Positions 55,381-64,000 of a DNA stretch of 64,000 nt are shown piece after piece. Positions within the stretch are counted from its first letter, which is position 1. Every line of letters begins with the position of its first letter. The position numbers and the translations under genes were made by a program. The DNA is from Psychrobacter sp. Choline-02u-9 (GTDB taxonomy: Bacteria > Pseudomonadota > Gammaproteobacteria > Pseudomonadales > Moraxellaceae). The DNA is taken from NCBI RefSeq assembly GCF_002836505.1, contig NZ_PJBF01000049.1:1-64000 (forward strand), written 5' to 3'. The notes beneath the pieces were generated by a model. The model was given only the letters and a program-made list of their open reading frames with translations, had not been told where the DNA came from and made no database searches.

Positions 55381-57984
55381 TTAATTGTGCAGTGCTTTAC
55401 CAGAGGTTTTATCAACAGTCACTTTGGCAGGCTTAATTGGTGTTGGCATACTCACCAAAGCAACCTTTAAGATTTCCTCAATCGTCGCGACTGGTTGAAT
55501 GGTTAAGCCTTCTTTCACGTTATCAGGGATATCCGCCAAATCACGCTCATTGGTCGCTGGAATCAATACGTGCTTGATACCACCGCGATGTGCCGCAAGC
55601 AACTTCTCTTTAAGGCCGCCGATACGTAGGATTTTACCGCGTAAGGTAATCTCACCTGTCATCGCAATATCTGGACGAATAGCAATACCTGTCAACGCAG
55701 AGACGAGCGCTGTCGTCAGTGCACCACCAGCAGATGGGCCGTCTTTTGGCGTGGCACCTTCTGGCATATGGACATGGACGTCTGTTGTTTTAAATGTCTC
55801 GTAGTCGATACCTAAGCTGTCACCGCGAGCACGAACCACGCTCATGGCTGCGCGAATCGACTCTTTCATTACATCGCCGAGTGAACCGGTAAAGCTAAGC
55901 TCGCCTTTACCTTTCATACCGACCGCTTCGATGGTCAATAACTCACCGCCGACCTGAGTCCATGCAAGACCAGTAATACGACCAATCTCAGGCTCTTCTT
56001 CAGCCAGACCGTAGTCATACTGATGCACACCTAGATAGTCATCGATGTTCTTGTCATCGACTGTCACTAGCTGACGCTCTGCTTTTTTCGGAGCGCGAGC
56101 ACCATGAGTTTCAACCGAACCGCGAACCACTTTACGGCAGATTTTGTTCACTTCACGCTCAAGGTTACGCACACCTGCTTCACGCGTATAGCTACGTACG
56201 ATACTGTGCAATGCTGCTTCAACAATCTCAATTTCACCTTCTTTGAGACCATTTTGCTTAATCGCTTTTGGCACTAGGTATTTCTGTGCGATATTGACCT
56301 TTTCTTCTTCGGTATAACCCGGTAAGCGAATAACTTCCATGCGGTCAAGCAGTGCAGGTGGAATATCCATGCTGTTGGCAGTACAGATAAACATCACTTG
56401 CGACAAATCTAAGTCCATATCTAAATAATGGTCGTTAAACGTGTCATTCTGTGATGGATCCAATACTTCAAGCAACGCTGATGCTGGATCACCGCGGAAG
56501 TCTTGCGCCATCTTATCGATTTCATCCAATAGGAACAGCGGGTTTTTGACTTCTACTTTTGCAAGTGATTGAACGATTTTACCCGGCATCGCACCGATAT
56601 AGGTACGGCGATGACCACGAATCTCTGCTTCATCACGTACGCCGCCAAGGGCCATACGCACAAACTTACGACCAGTGGCACGGGCAATTGATTCACCCAA
56701 TGAGGTTTTACCAACACCTGGAGGACCGACGAGACATAGAATCGGGCCACGAAGTTTCTTCACGCGTGATTGCACGGCGAGGTACTCTAAGATGCGGTCT
56801 TTCACATCTTGCAAGCCATAATGATCTTCGTCTAATACTGTTTTGGCTTTGTCTAAATTGATCGAGACTTTGGTCGTCGCATTCCACGGCGTGTCCAAAA
56901 TCCATTCAATATAGTTGCGTACCACTGATGATTCACTTGACGCAGGTGGCATCATTTTGAGCTTTTTGAACTCTTGCTCCGCTTTTTTGCGCACGTCTTC
57001 TGGCAAGTCAGCATCTTCTAAGCGCTGCTCTAGCTCAGCCACATCATCTTCACCATCGAACGCGCCGTCATTCATATCTGACAGCTCATTTTTAATGGCT
57101 TTCATCTTCTCATTTAAGAAGTATTCGCGCTGATTGTCTTCCATTTGCTGACGGACAGCATCTTGGATGTCCTGCTCGATGTTTTGCTCAGCACTTTGCT
57201 TGACTAAATATTCAGTCAAAGTGTTGATATGCGTTTTGATATCGTCTTCTTCTAGGAAAGACTGTTTGATATCAAGGTCCATCGACACACGAGTTGAGAT
57301 GAAATAAACCAACTCAAGCAAGTCGTCGATACGCTTAGCCACACGAGTCAGCTCACGTGCATTGCGAAGTCGCGCATCTGCATAGCTTTCGAATAATGTG
57401 GTTAACGCTTGAATGGTATTTTTCTGTTGGCTCTCATCCATGCTGACATCGAGGTCGGCACGTTCAAATCTCGCCATTAATAAATCATCATGACCTTCTA
57501 TATTGTCAACACGAGCGCGGTATTGACCTTCGATCAATACTTTAATGCAGTTCTCATCGCTGTCATGTGGCATGGTGCTGACGATGCGGCACACCGTACC
57601 GTACTGATACAAGTTATCTTGGTCAATATCTTCGGTCAGTGAGTCTTTTTGCGCGACTACCAGTACTTTGTTGCCATACTCAGCCTGTGCCAACTCAACC
57701 GCTTTCACCGATGGTGCGCGTCCCACAAACAATGCAATCTGCATATGTGGATAGACGACAACGTCGCGTAATGCTAGCAGTGGCAGATAGCTTTCATCTT
57801 CATTGTCTTTGACAGTGTTGGATGAGGCATTTAACGCATCCGTAGATGCGCTTTCTGTCTCATTGTTCGCATCAGCACTGATGTTAGCGTCAGTGTCAGT
57901 ATTTGCATCAGACGTCGTGTCAGTGTTAAGGGCAGATGATACATCGATGTCGATGTTGTCTTTATCAATATTATGTTCACTCAT
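55381..57984 (-). CDS. lon: ATP-dependent protease Lon
   Basis: AAA+ serine protease for misfolded and regulatory proteins. The Lon N-domain begins YLPLLALRDVVVYPHMQIALFVGR (partial), the ATPase has Walker A GPPGVGKTSLG and Walker B LFLLDEIDKM, and the protease has the Ser-Lys dyad (PKDGPSAGGA and RIGGLKEKLLAAHRGG). The frame continues to a GTG at 58053, but GAGGAAAAACAT precedes the ATG at 57984, giving 867 residues. The first 60 or so are an Asp/Asn/Thr/Ser-rich acidic tail that E. coli Lon (784) does not have. Confidence 0.96.
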   Translation of the reverse strand: MSEHNIDKDNIDIDVSSALNTDTTSDANTDTDANISADANNETESASTDALNASSNTVKDNEDESYLPLLALRDVVVYPHMQIALFVGRAPSVKAVELAQAEYGNKVLVVAQKDSLTEDIDQDNLYQYGTVCRIVSTMPHDSDENCIKVLIEGQYRARVDNIEGHDDLLMARFERADLDVSMDESQQKNTIQALTTLFESYADARLRNARELTRVAKRIDDLLELVYFISTRVSMDLDIKQSFLEEDDIKTHINTLTEYLVKQSAEQNIEQDIQDAVRQQMEDNQREYFLNEKMKAIKNELSDMNDGAFDGEDDVAELEQRLEDADLPEDVRKKAEQEFKKLKMMPPASSESSVVRNYIEWILDTPWNATTKVSINLDKAKTVLDEDHYGLQDVKDRILEYLAVQSRVKKLRGPILCLVGPPGVGKTSLGESIARATGRKFVRMALGGVRDEAEIRGHRRTYIGAMPGKIVQSLAKVEVKNPLFLLDEIDKMAQDFRGDPASALLEVLDPSQNDTFNDHYLDMDLDLSQVMFICTANSMDIPPALLDRMEVIRLPGYTEEEKVNIAQKYLVPKAIKQNGLKEGEIEIVEAALHSIVRSYTREAGVRNLEREVNKICRKVVRGSVETHGARAPKKAERQLVTVDDKNIDDYLGVHQYDYGLAEEEPEIGRITGLAWTQVGGELLTIEAVGMKGKGELSFTGSLGDVMKESIRAAMSVVRARGDSLGIDYETFKTTDVHVHMPEGATPKDGPSAGGALTTALVSALTGIAIRPDIAMTGEITLRGKILRIGGLKEKLLAAHRGGIKHVLIPATNERDLADIPDNVKEGLTIQPVATIEEILKVALVSMPTPIKPAKVTVDKTSGKALHN

Positions 57985-58432
57985 ATGTTTTTCCTCGTTC
58001 CCCAGACTTGTAAAGTCAAGTTCGTGGTTCATGTTTAGATAAATGGTGCTCACGAAAAAAATTGCAAGGCTGAATGGTGAAGTCGTCTGCTTATCTTTGT
58101 TAAATAGTTATCTGAGTGCTCAGTAAACAATGTTATCGATGTTATCAACGATGTGTCGGTAATGATATATCGTCAATAGTATGACGGGTCTATGAATGAT
58201 AAAGACAGTTAGGAATTATAGAAGAGGGTTTAGATGTATAGGTGGTATTTGGCTGACTGTATTGATGTCTAATCGGTTCTATGCGTAGGCTTTATACCCA
58301 AAATAAGGTAAACTGGCGCGCGTCTAAAACAGGCTCTCATATTGAGACGTTTCAGACAACAGGGCGATATTCATTAGTCTCAATATTCATAGGTCTCAAT
58401 ACGACCAAAGTATAAAGAACAAGGGGCAACAC
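57985..58432. other. Divergent region between lon and the antiporter gene
   Basis: About 450 bp. Toward the right it repeats GTCTCAATA-type words: TCTCATATTGAGAC near 58336 and two GTCTCAATA copies at about 58376-58400, which form direct and inverted repeats. Otherwise unremarkable; holds two promoters. Confidence 0.45.
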
Positions 58433-59794
58433 ATGGCCATCAATGCAGTATTGCTAGCAGTTATTATCATGCTAGGACTGTCACTTTCGCGAGTGCACGT
58501 GGTGCTCAGTTTATTAATCGGCGCGCTGGCAGGTGGACTGCTAGCAGGGCTTGGTATTACTGATACGCTCAATGCTTTTCAAGAAGGCATCCGTAATGGC
58601 GCAGAGATTGCGTTGTCGTATGCACTGCTTGGGGCGTTTGCGGTAGCGATTGCTCATTCGGGCTTACCGCAATCGTTGGCAGGCGCGGTCATCAAACGTA
58701 TTGATGCTGCGGGTACGAGTGGCATGATTAAGTACATGCTGTTTGCAGGCCTCATTACCATGAGCTGCTTTAGCCAAAACTTAATCCCTATTCATATTGC
58801 CTTTATTCCGCTACTGGTACCGCCACTACTGTTAGCATTCAATCGCATGCAGATTGATAGACGCCTAATTGCTTGTCTGATTACGTTTGGACTGGTCACC
58901 ACCTATATGTTTATTCCTTATGGTTTTGGTGATATTTATCTGAATCAGATTATGCTAAAAAACGTGGGTGAGGCGGGCATTGATGTTGCTAATATTTCTG
59001 TGGTGCAGGCCATGGCGATTCCTGCATTGGGTATGCTAATTGGTCTGCTGGTTGCTGTATTTATTAGCTACCGTAAGCCACGCGCGTATCAGCAGATTGC
59101 GATAGACCAGCAAGCGCATGATGCCGTCGTAGAAGGTGATGCATTAAGCAAAACTGCCGCTGGCGCACAGTCGCAAAGCAAGCTAAAGACACTGGTTGCA
59201 CTGGCTGCTATCGTGACGGCTTTTGTGGTGCAGTTATATACTGATTCGCTACTACTTGGCTCAATGTTTGGCTTTGGTGTGTTTATGGCGACCGGCGTGG
59301 TGAAGTGGCGTGATGCTGATGGCGTCTTTAATGACGGTATCAAACTGATGGCGATGATTGGCTTTATTATGATTACCGCGCAGGGCTTCGCTGAAGTCAT
59401 GAAAGCCACTGAGCAGATTCAACCATTGGTCGATGGCGCAGCCTCACTATTCGCTGGTAACAAAGCAATGGCGGCATTTATTATGCTATTGATTGGTTTG
59501 ATTGTGACCATGGGTATTGGTTCGTCATTCTCAACCATTCCTATTTTGGCCGCAATTTATGTGCCGCTGTGTATCTCTCTAGGGTTCTCGCCGTTGGCTA
59601 CTGTGGCGATTATCGGTACGGCTGGCGCACTTGGGGATGCGGGTTCGCCTGCGTCAGATTCTACATTGGGGCCAACCTCTGGTCTAAATATCGACGGTCA
59701 GCATGACCATATCAAAGACAGTGTGATACCGACATTCTTGCATTACAATATTCCGCTACTGGCCTTTGGTTGGATTGCAGCGATGGTGTTGTAG
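58433..59794 (+). CDS. Na+/H+ antiporter-family membrane protein
   Basis: 453 residues with about eleven to twelve membrane helices. It opens MAINAVLLAVIIMLGLSLSRVHVVLSLLIGALAGG (partial), matching the N-terminal domain of the Na_H_antiport_2 family, with GAEIALSYALLGAFAVAIAHSG and the later GIGSSFSTIPILAAIYVPL and GALGDAGSPASDSTLGPTSGLN, typical of the NhaC-like superfamily. The family has been linked to sodium/proton exchange and to organic acid or amino acid transport; substrate not settled. Single-gene unit with its own terminator. Confidence 0.85.
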   Translation: MAINAVLLAVIIMLGLSLSRVHVVLSLLIGALAGGLLAGLGITDTLNAFQEGIRNGAEIALSYALLGAFAVAIAHSGLPQSLAGAVIKRIDAAGTSGMIKYMLFAGLITMSCFSQNLIPIHIAFIPLLVPPLLLAFNRMQIDRRLIACLITFGLVTTYMFIPYGFGDIYLNQIMLKNVGEAGIDVANISVVQAMAIPALGMLIGLLVAVFISYRKPRAYQQIAIDQQAHDAVVEGDALSKTAAGAQSQSKLKTLVALAAIVTAFVVQLYTDSLLLGSMFGFGVFMATGVVKWRDADGVFNDGIKLMAMIGFIMITAQGFAEVMKATEQIQPLVDGAASLFAGNKAMAAFIMLLIGLIVTMGIGSSFSTIPILAAIYVPLCISLGFSPLATVAIIGTAGALGDAGSPASDSTLGPTSGLNIDGQHDHIKDSVIPTFLHYNIPLLAFGWIAAMVL

Positions 59795-59834
59795 GTGATT
59801 TGGTCAGCCCTTTAAATCAATCCAAGTACCCAAC

Positions 59835-59867
59835 AAAAAAGACGCTTATCGGTAAGCGTCTTTTTTT
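59835..59867. terminator. Terminator of the antiporter gene
   Basis: An AAAAAAGACGCTTA / TAAGCGTCTTTTTT hairpin with a four-base loop. Probably bidirectional with the next, convergent gene. Confidence 0.9.
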
Positions 59868-59912
59868 GCATTAGTTATAGGACTGTTAGAGTAATTAAAT
59901 TAAACGGTTCTC

Positions 59913-60335
59913 TTAAGTACCGATATCTTGCTTTATACTTTCTATATTTTTGCGCAACAGATATACGAAAAACAGCGTAATGAAGGGGTCATAAACATGA
60001 TCTAGTCTCAAATCGCCATTGATGTATTCAACAATAGCCAACGCAAACAAAGACAGCAGAATAAAAGAAAAGCATTGAGATATAGGAACCAAAAAACGTA
60101 GAAAAGATGTGCTGCTAGAGGGCTTTATATGACGTATTTCAATATGGGTGCTAAGCGCGAAGGTATAAAATGCTGCAAGCGCTAGCAAAAAGGTTCTTAG
60201 TTCAGCAAAATCAAAGCCGTTGTAATCATAAATATAAGCCGAAGGCGTGGCCAAGAGTAATAGCACGAACAGATAAAAACAAACTTGTAGCGAAGAGGGC
60301 GACATAAACTCTTTTTTTACTTTGTCCACGATCAA
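59913..60335 (-). CDS. Small four-helix membrane protein of unknown function
   Basis: About 140 residues with four hydrophobic segments (about 15-35, 47-63, 80-102, 115-128). No family recognised. The start is uncertain: TTG 60335, GTG 60329 (with an AGG nine bases upstream) and ATG 60305 are all possible. Convergent with the antiporter-family gene; no operon partner. Confidence 0.55.
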   Translation of the reverse strand: MIVDKVKKEFMSPSSLQVCFYLFVLLLLATPSAYIYDYNGFDFAELRTFLLALAAFYTFALSTHIEIRHIKPSSSTSFLRFLVPISQCFSFILLSLFALAIVEYINGDLRLDHVYDPFITLFFVYLLRKNIESIKQDIGT

Positions 60336-60486
60336 CGACCTATACTGTAATAATAATTATTTGCGATAAGTATAGTTTATAGGCCATGTGGAAACAATAG
60401 TTTGGCAATAAAAAGCAAGCGTCGATCAAATCAAACCACTCTATAACCGCGTTTCTTCAAATTGTGCTCTATCAGTTATATATGTG

Positions 60487-60735
60487 TTATTCATCGAAAT
60501 CTCTCAACTCGTCACTTAAACCATTCAAAAACGCATCGCTTTGCGCCAGTAGTTCGTTTAAGCGTTCTTCATTGACGAGCCGTGTCATCTCATCAGCGCT
60601 AAACGGTTGCTCTTGACTGTAGTAGCGTTGCTCTCTAGCGTCCTCATTGCCTAATGATTGCAAATATTCATCCACACTGTCTGCACTGGAATCAGCAGCG
60701 CTAGAGTCTTTTTCAAATTGTTTATCGTCTTTCAT
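60487..60735 (-). CDS. Small acidic protein coupled to 5-FTHF cyclo-ligase
   Basis: 82 residues (MKDDKQFEKDSSAADSSAD...), strongly acidic, with no cysteine. The N-terminal third is a disordered Ser/Asp stretch; the rest is helical (SADEMTRLVNEERLNELLAQ). Not recognised. The stop of the upstream cyclo-ligase gene and its ATG share one base (TAATG), and AAGGTGG lies just before, so it is translated with that gene. A longer frame to 60789 overlaps the neighbour and is less likely. Confidence 0.7.
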   Translation of the reverse strand: MKDDKQFEKDSSAADSSADSVDEYLQSLGNEDAREQRYYSQEQPFSADEMTRLVNEERLNELLAQSDAFLNGLSDELRDFDE

Positions 60736-61454
60736 TAAAACCACCTTATGCCGCTTGGCGTAATTAAGCCATCTAATGGCACATCCCACGGTTGGCGCTC
60801 TAATTGCTCAACCACTTGAAAGTCATAACACCAGCCAATTTTTAATGGCTTTTTAGCGCCCGACCGATAGCTTTTCCCAAGCGTCGTATCATAGAACCCG
60901 CCACCCATGCCCATACGGTTACCATTTAGATCGACCGCCACTAGTGGACAGATAATCACATCTAACTCTGTCGCCCATAGCAGAGCGCGGCTGTGGTTCT
61001 GTTTCATGCCTAATTGATGAGTGCGAGTGGGGACATTGACCAGTTTTGAATGATAAACAGGTACGAAGCGCAGGCGTTTATTATCATTACCATTGCTAGT
61101 ACGGCTAAGTGAACCAACAACTGGTAAATAAGGTAAATAGCCTAAGCGTTGACACCAGTCTAATATTAGCTGAGTAGGTAGCTCACCAAATCCATCATAA
61201 TAAAGCCCAATGCGTGCATGTGTAGGCAATCGCTGCTGTAGTTTGGTCAAATGTAAGCTTGCAGACTGAGCAAGTTGTCTACGTTCTCCATCGCTCAACT
61301 GACGGCGTTGGCGAGTAAAGTGTCGTCTAGGTGGGTTACTTAGTGTGGGTTCTTGTGAGTTAAAAGTTTTTGGCTCAGTGGGCATAGTTTTAGAGTGCAT
61401 AGGTATCTTATCCAATGAAGTATCAGATTGGTGGTGACAGGCGTTTTTAGACAT
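60735..61454 (-). CDS. 5-formyltetrahydrofolate cyclo-ligase family protein
   Basis: ATP-dependent conversion of 5-formyl-THF to 5,10-methenyl-THF. The C-terminal GMGGGFYDTTL matches the family G-x-G-G-G-[FY]-YD loop, preceded by LDVIICPLVAVDLNGNRMG. The basic stretch RRHFTRQRRQLSDGERRQL corresponds to the N-terminal helix. At 239 residues it carries an extra unstructured N-terminal region of about 40 residues compared with YgfA; the true start may be an internal Met (residues 19 or 24). In many gammaproteobacteria 6S RNA precedes this gene; no 6S-like structure was recognised here. Confidence 0.85.
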   Translation of the reverse strand: MSKNACHHQSDTSLDKIPMHSKTMPTEPKTFNSQEPTLSNPPRRHFTRQRRQLSDGERRQLAQSASLHLTKLQQRLPTHARIGLYYDGFGELPTQLILDWCQRLGYLPYLPVVGSLSRTSNGNDNKRLRFVPVYHSKLVNVPTRTHQLGMKQNHSRALLWATELDVIICPLVAVDLNGNRMGMGGGFYDTTLGKSYRSGAKKPLKIGWCYDFQVVEQLERQPWDVPLDGLITPSGIRWF

Positions 61455-61610
61455 TCGTTTTTAGGCATCGCTCAAGGCTATTTGTGAATATTCAACACGT
61501 CCTAGTCATGCTATCATAACGCCACTTTATATCGTATTCTCCTTTATGTGCAGCAGATGTTGCATTTTTTAGAGCAGTCATAAAACAACAAACCATCAAA
61601 GAGGGTAGTT

Positions 61611-63014
61611 ATGTCGACACAGAATCAGGCAACTCGTACCGAAAAAGACACCATGGGTAACGTAGAAGTCCCAGCTGATGCCTATTGGGGTGCACAAACC
61701 CAGCGTAGCCGCGAAAACTTCAAAATCGGTGGCGAGACATTGCCGCGTCCGATGATTGAAGCGATGGCACTGGTCAAAAAAGCCGCTGCGATTACCAATG
61801 CAAGCCTAGAGCGTATCGAAGACGACAAGCGTGATCTTATCGTACAAGCCGCTGACGAAATCATCAATGGTGGTCTGGTTGATCAGTTCCCATTGGTTGT
61901 ATGGCAGACAGGTTCTGGCACTCAGTCAAACATGAACATGAACGAAGTATTGGCCAACCGTGCTAACGAAATCGCTGGTTCTGAGCGTGGCAGCTACACG
62001 CCAATTCACCCAAATGACCATGTAAACCATGCACAGTCTACCAACGACAGCTTCCCAACGGCGATTCGTGTGGCAGCTGCGCGTCAAATTAACAGCTTAT
62101 TGATTCCAGCAGTAAAAGCACTACGCGATACGCTATCTGCAAAAGCCAAAGAATTCGATAGCATCGTAAAAATCGGTCGTACGCATTTACAAGACGCGAC
62201 GCCTTTGACCTTAGGCCAAGAGTTCAGCGGCTATGTGAGCCAACTTGACCACGCGTTAGTACGTATCGACAACGCGCTACAAGGTCTATATGAATTGCCA
62301 CTAGGCGGCACTGCGGTTGGTACTGGTCTAAACGCCCATCCTGACTATGCAGTAAAATCAGCTGAGCAACTAGCGACTTTGACTGGCTTGCCATTCGTTA
62401 CGTCACCAAACAAATTCGAAGCACTAGCCGCTCGTGATGCTGAAGTATTTGCGTCAGGCGCACTCAAAACTCTAGCAGCTAGCTTAAACAAAATCGCTAA
62501 CGACGTACGCTGGCTCGCCTCAGGTCCTCGTTGTGGTTTGGGTGAGTTGACGATTCCTGAAAATGAGCCAGGCTCTTCTATCATGCCAGGCAAAGTAAAC
62601 CCAACGCAGTCAGAAGCAATGACGATGGTTGTCGCTCAGGTCATGGGTAACGACACGACGATCAGCATGGCTGGCGCATCAGGTAACTTTGAGCTAAACG
62701 TGTATAAGCCAGTGATCGCCTTTAACTTATTGCAATCTATCAAGCTACTTGGCGATGCTTGCAACAGCTTCAACGAAAACTGTGCCGTTGGTATTGAGCC
62801 AGTAAAAGGCAAAATCGATGACTTCTTGCACAATTCATTGATGCTAGTAACGTCATTGAACCGTCATGTTGGTTATGAAAATGCTGCGAAAATCGCTAAG
62901 ACTGCTTATAAAGAAAACAAAACCTTGAAGCAAGTGGCGGTTGAGCTAGAGCTATTAACTGAAACGCAGTTTGATGAGTGGGTCATTCCTGCTGATATGG
63001 TACATCCTAAGTAA
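61611..63014 (+). CDS. fumC: Fumarate hydratase class II
   Basis: Fe-S-independent fumarase of the TCA cycle, interconverting fumarate and malate. 467 residues, the length of E. coli FumC. Visible: [24 protein letters not shown] (partial), the substrate region [37 protein letters not shown], the catalytic [16 protein letters not shown], and the family signature [14 protein letters not shown] clear GAGGG ribosome site is present. Single gene. Confidence 0.97.
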   Translation: MSTQNQATRTEKDTMGNVEVPADAYWGAQTQRSRENFKIGGETLPRPMIEAMALVKKAAAITNASLERIEDDKRDLIVQAADEIINGGLVDQFPLVVWQTGSGTQSNMNMNEVLANRANEIAGSERGSYTPIHPNDHVNHAQSTNDSFPTAIRVAAARQINSLLIPAVKALRDTLSAKAKEFDSIVKIGRTHLQDATPLTLGQEFSGYVSQLDHALVRIDNALQGLYELPLGGTAVGTGLNAHPDYAVKSAEQLATLTGLPFVTSPNKFEALAARDAEVFASGALKTLAASLNKIANDVRWLASGPRCGLGELTIPENEPGSSIMPGKVNPTQSEAMTMVVAQVMGNDTTISMAGASGNFELNVYKPVIAFNLLQSIKLLGDACNSFNENCAVGIEPVKGKIDDFLHNSLMLVTSLNRHVGYENAAKIAKTAYKENKTLKQVAVELELLTETQFDEWVIPADMVHPK

Positions 63015-63036
63015 GTAGTAGACTAAATAATGACTT

Positions 63037-63098
63037 GCTACGGCGTCAGACTCGCTTAATGTACGATCAGTACAATTTGCGCTCGTCTTTCTGGTAGC
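63037..63098. repeat. Palindromic intergenic repeat, copy E
   Basis: GCTAC and GTAGC at the ends, with GGCGTCAGACTCGCTTAATG, GTAC-N4-GTAC and CAATTTGCGCTCGTCTTTCT inside; very close to copy D. Confidence 0.75.
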
Positions 63099-63132
63099 AG
63101 CATCATATTTGTTCCACTGAGAATTTAGAAAT

Positions 63133-63188
63133 AAAAAGACTTTGTCACTTCTTATAAGAGTTATAAGAGAATGTGGCAAGGTTTTTTT
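63133..63188 (+). terminator. Terminator of fumC
   Basis: A long imperfect hairpin: CTTTGTCAC with GTGGCAAGG and TTCTTATAA with TTATAAGAGAA, followed by TTTTTTT. Confidence 0.75.
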
Positions 63189-63324
63189 GTCTATATTTTT
63201 CAAGTTAGCGCTATATTTTATCTAGGGGACATAATCTCAAAGATTGCTTATGGACCAGTATAACTATTATCATATACCTGCAGGATTTTAGAAAAAAAGA
63301 CAATAACCTAAATCGGAGTAAATA

Positions 63325-63852
63325 ATGATTACCCATGTTCCTGATATGACTTTTAAAACTCGTGTTCGTGATGACTCTATTGGCGGAGACAACCCGTTCA
63401 CATGGTATGATCTAACCACAGATGAGTTATTTGCCAATAAAAAAGTGGTTGTGTTTTCTCTACCAGGTGCCTTTACACCAACTTGTTCAAACAGCCATCT
63501 CCCTCGTTATGAAGAGCTTTATAATGAGTTTAAGGCATTGGGCGTAGATGAAGTAGTTTGTATTTCTGTCAATGATGCGTTCGTCATGTACCAATGGGGT
63601 CTAAAGCAAAACCGTGAAAACGTTTTCTTACTTCCTGATGGTAATGGTGAGTTTACGCGCAAAATGGGCATGCTTGTTGACAAAAGCAATGTTGGCTTTG
63701 GTATGCGCTCATGGCGTTATTCGATGGTTGTCGATAATAAAGAAGTTAAGAAAGTGTTTAAGGAAGCTGACTTTGGCGACAACTGTCCAATAGACCCATT
63801 TGAAGTATCAGATGCGGACACTATGTTAGCGTATTTAAAAAGTAACGCTTAG
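63325..63852 (+). CDS. Peroxiredoxin, Prx5-like
   Basis: 175-residue thiol peroxidase of the Prx5 group, reducing H2O2 and organic peroxides. The peroxidatic site is [12 protein letters not shown] (Cys54), with catalytic Thr two to three residues earlier; Arg follows in [13 protein letters not shown]. Two other cysteines (near 76 and 152) could resolve the disulfide. Reductant (glutaredoxin/glutathione or thioredoxin) not determined. Preceded by a CGGAGT ribosome site and followed by a strong terminator. Confidence 0.92.
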   Translation: MITHVPDMTFKTRVRDDSIGGDNPFTWYDLTTDELFANKKVVVFSLPGAFTPTCSNSHLPRYEELYNEFKALGVDEVVCISVNDAFVMYQWGLKQNRENVFLLPDGNGEFTRKMGMLVDKSNVGFGMRSWRYSMVVDNKEVKKVFKEADFGDNCPIDPFEVSDADTMLAYLKSNA

Positions 63853-63908
63853 ATTCCATTGAGTTTGTAGTGTGGGTGGTAACCCGCAAATCTATAGATT
63901 TATTGAAT

Positions 63909-63946
63909 AAAAAGACCTTGTCACGTTATATGACAAGGTCTTTTTT
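63909..63946. terminator. Terminator of the peroxiredoxin gene
   Basis: A perfect 15-pair stem, AAAAAGACCTTGTCA with TGACAAGGTCTTTTT, and a seven-base loop. Bidirectional in shape. Confidence 0.9.
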
Positions 63947-63964
63947 ATGACAATTTAGGCTCAA

Positions 63965-64000
63965 TTAAAACTTATAAAGCAAACCAAGCGTCGTCGCTGC
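63965..64000 (-). CDS. Partial outer membrane protein C-terminus (truncated by the window edge)
   Basis: Read on the minus strand, the last 36 bases encode AATTLGLLYKF followed by TAA. The alternating hydrophobic strand that ends in phenylalanine is the signature of an outer membrane beta-barrel C-terminus. Too short to name the family; the strong hairpin just beyond supports a real gene end. Confidence 0.4.
   Translation of the reverse strand, partial: AATTLGLLYKF

Larger units (their letters stand above)
63015..63324. other. Intergenic region with repeat copy E and the fumC terminator
   Basis: 310 bp between fumC and the peroxiredoxin gene, containing repeat copy E (63037-63098) and a long imperfect hairpin with a T run (63133-63188). 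The rest is A+T-rich. Confidence 0.6.

Noticed and set aside
61455..61610. Possible 6S RNA upstream of the cyclo-ligase gene, as in many gammaproteobacteria
   Set aside because: The gap is only about 156 bp and shows no long closing stem with a central bubble.

Overview
The window is a chromosomal segment of a Moraxellaceae gammaproteobacterium, most likely Psychrobacter. This rests on protein character (Acinetobacter/Psychrobacter-like FepA, TonB-ExbBD, hut and gdhA genes), moderate-to-low G+C, aromatic-ended outer-membrane barrels and acidic low-complexity extensions on some housekeeping proteins. No rRNA, tRNA, CRISPR array, prophage or complete insertion sequence was seen.

Layout. 1-5.6 kb: a DUF302 lipoprotein, a LysR regulator divergent from glutathione-dependent formaldehyde dehydrogenase (frmA), a HAD-family dehalogenase-like protein, a DsbA/FrnE-like protein and an NfsB-like nitroreductase. 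5.9-12.2 kb: a three-subunit molybdenum hydroxylase of the PaoABC (YagTSR) type, followed by its XdhC-type and MocA-type cofactor maturation genes. 12.2-13.5 kb: a GNAT acetyltransferase and a small methyltransferase. 13.9-17.2 kb: a five-gene minus-strand cluster that looks like an uncharacterised cytoplasmic sensory module (roadblock/LC7 protein, Aer-type PAS protein, PhnD-like binding protein with no signal peptide, two unknown proteins, one of which may be a second, divergent roadblock protein). 17.8-19.1 kb: gdhA. 19.2-27.8 kb: histidine utilisation (hutU, a YjiH-type membrane protein, hutH, hutG, hutI, with divergent hutC). 28.3-30.8 kb: a polar amino-acid (cystine-like) ABC transporter interrupted by a MITE-like element. 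31-34.7 kb: an EamA exporter and trpR-trpE-trpG. 35-49.6 kb: an iron island with a haem/haemoglobin-type TonB receptor, a FepA-type catecholate receptor, a PepSY membrane protein, a VctPDGC/FatBCD-like ABC importer and tonB-exbB-exbD, with several Fur-box-like palindromes. 49.8-64 kb: mostly housekeeping genes (topA, sodC, lon, a Na+/H+ antiporter-family protein, 5-formyl-THF cyclo-ligase, fumC, a Prx5-like peroxiredoxin) with a few unknown small proteins; the last bases hold the C-terminus of an outer-membrane-like protein.

Working together: hut products feed glutamate metabolism next to gdhA. The two receptors, the ABC importer and TonB-ExbBD form one import chain for haem and foreign catecholate siderophores, since no siderophore biosynthesis genes are present. 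Two families of non-coding repeats recur between genes: at least five copies of a degenerate palindromic element of about 60-107 bp, and two MITE copies of about 175 bp with GGGCGTGTC termini.
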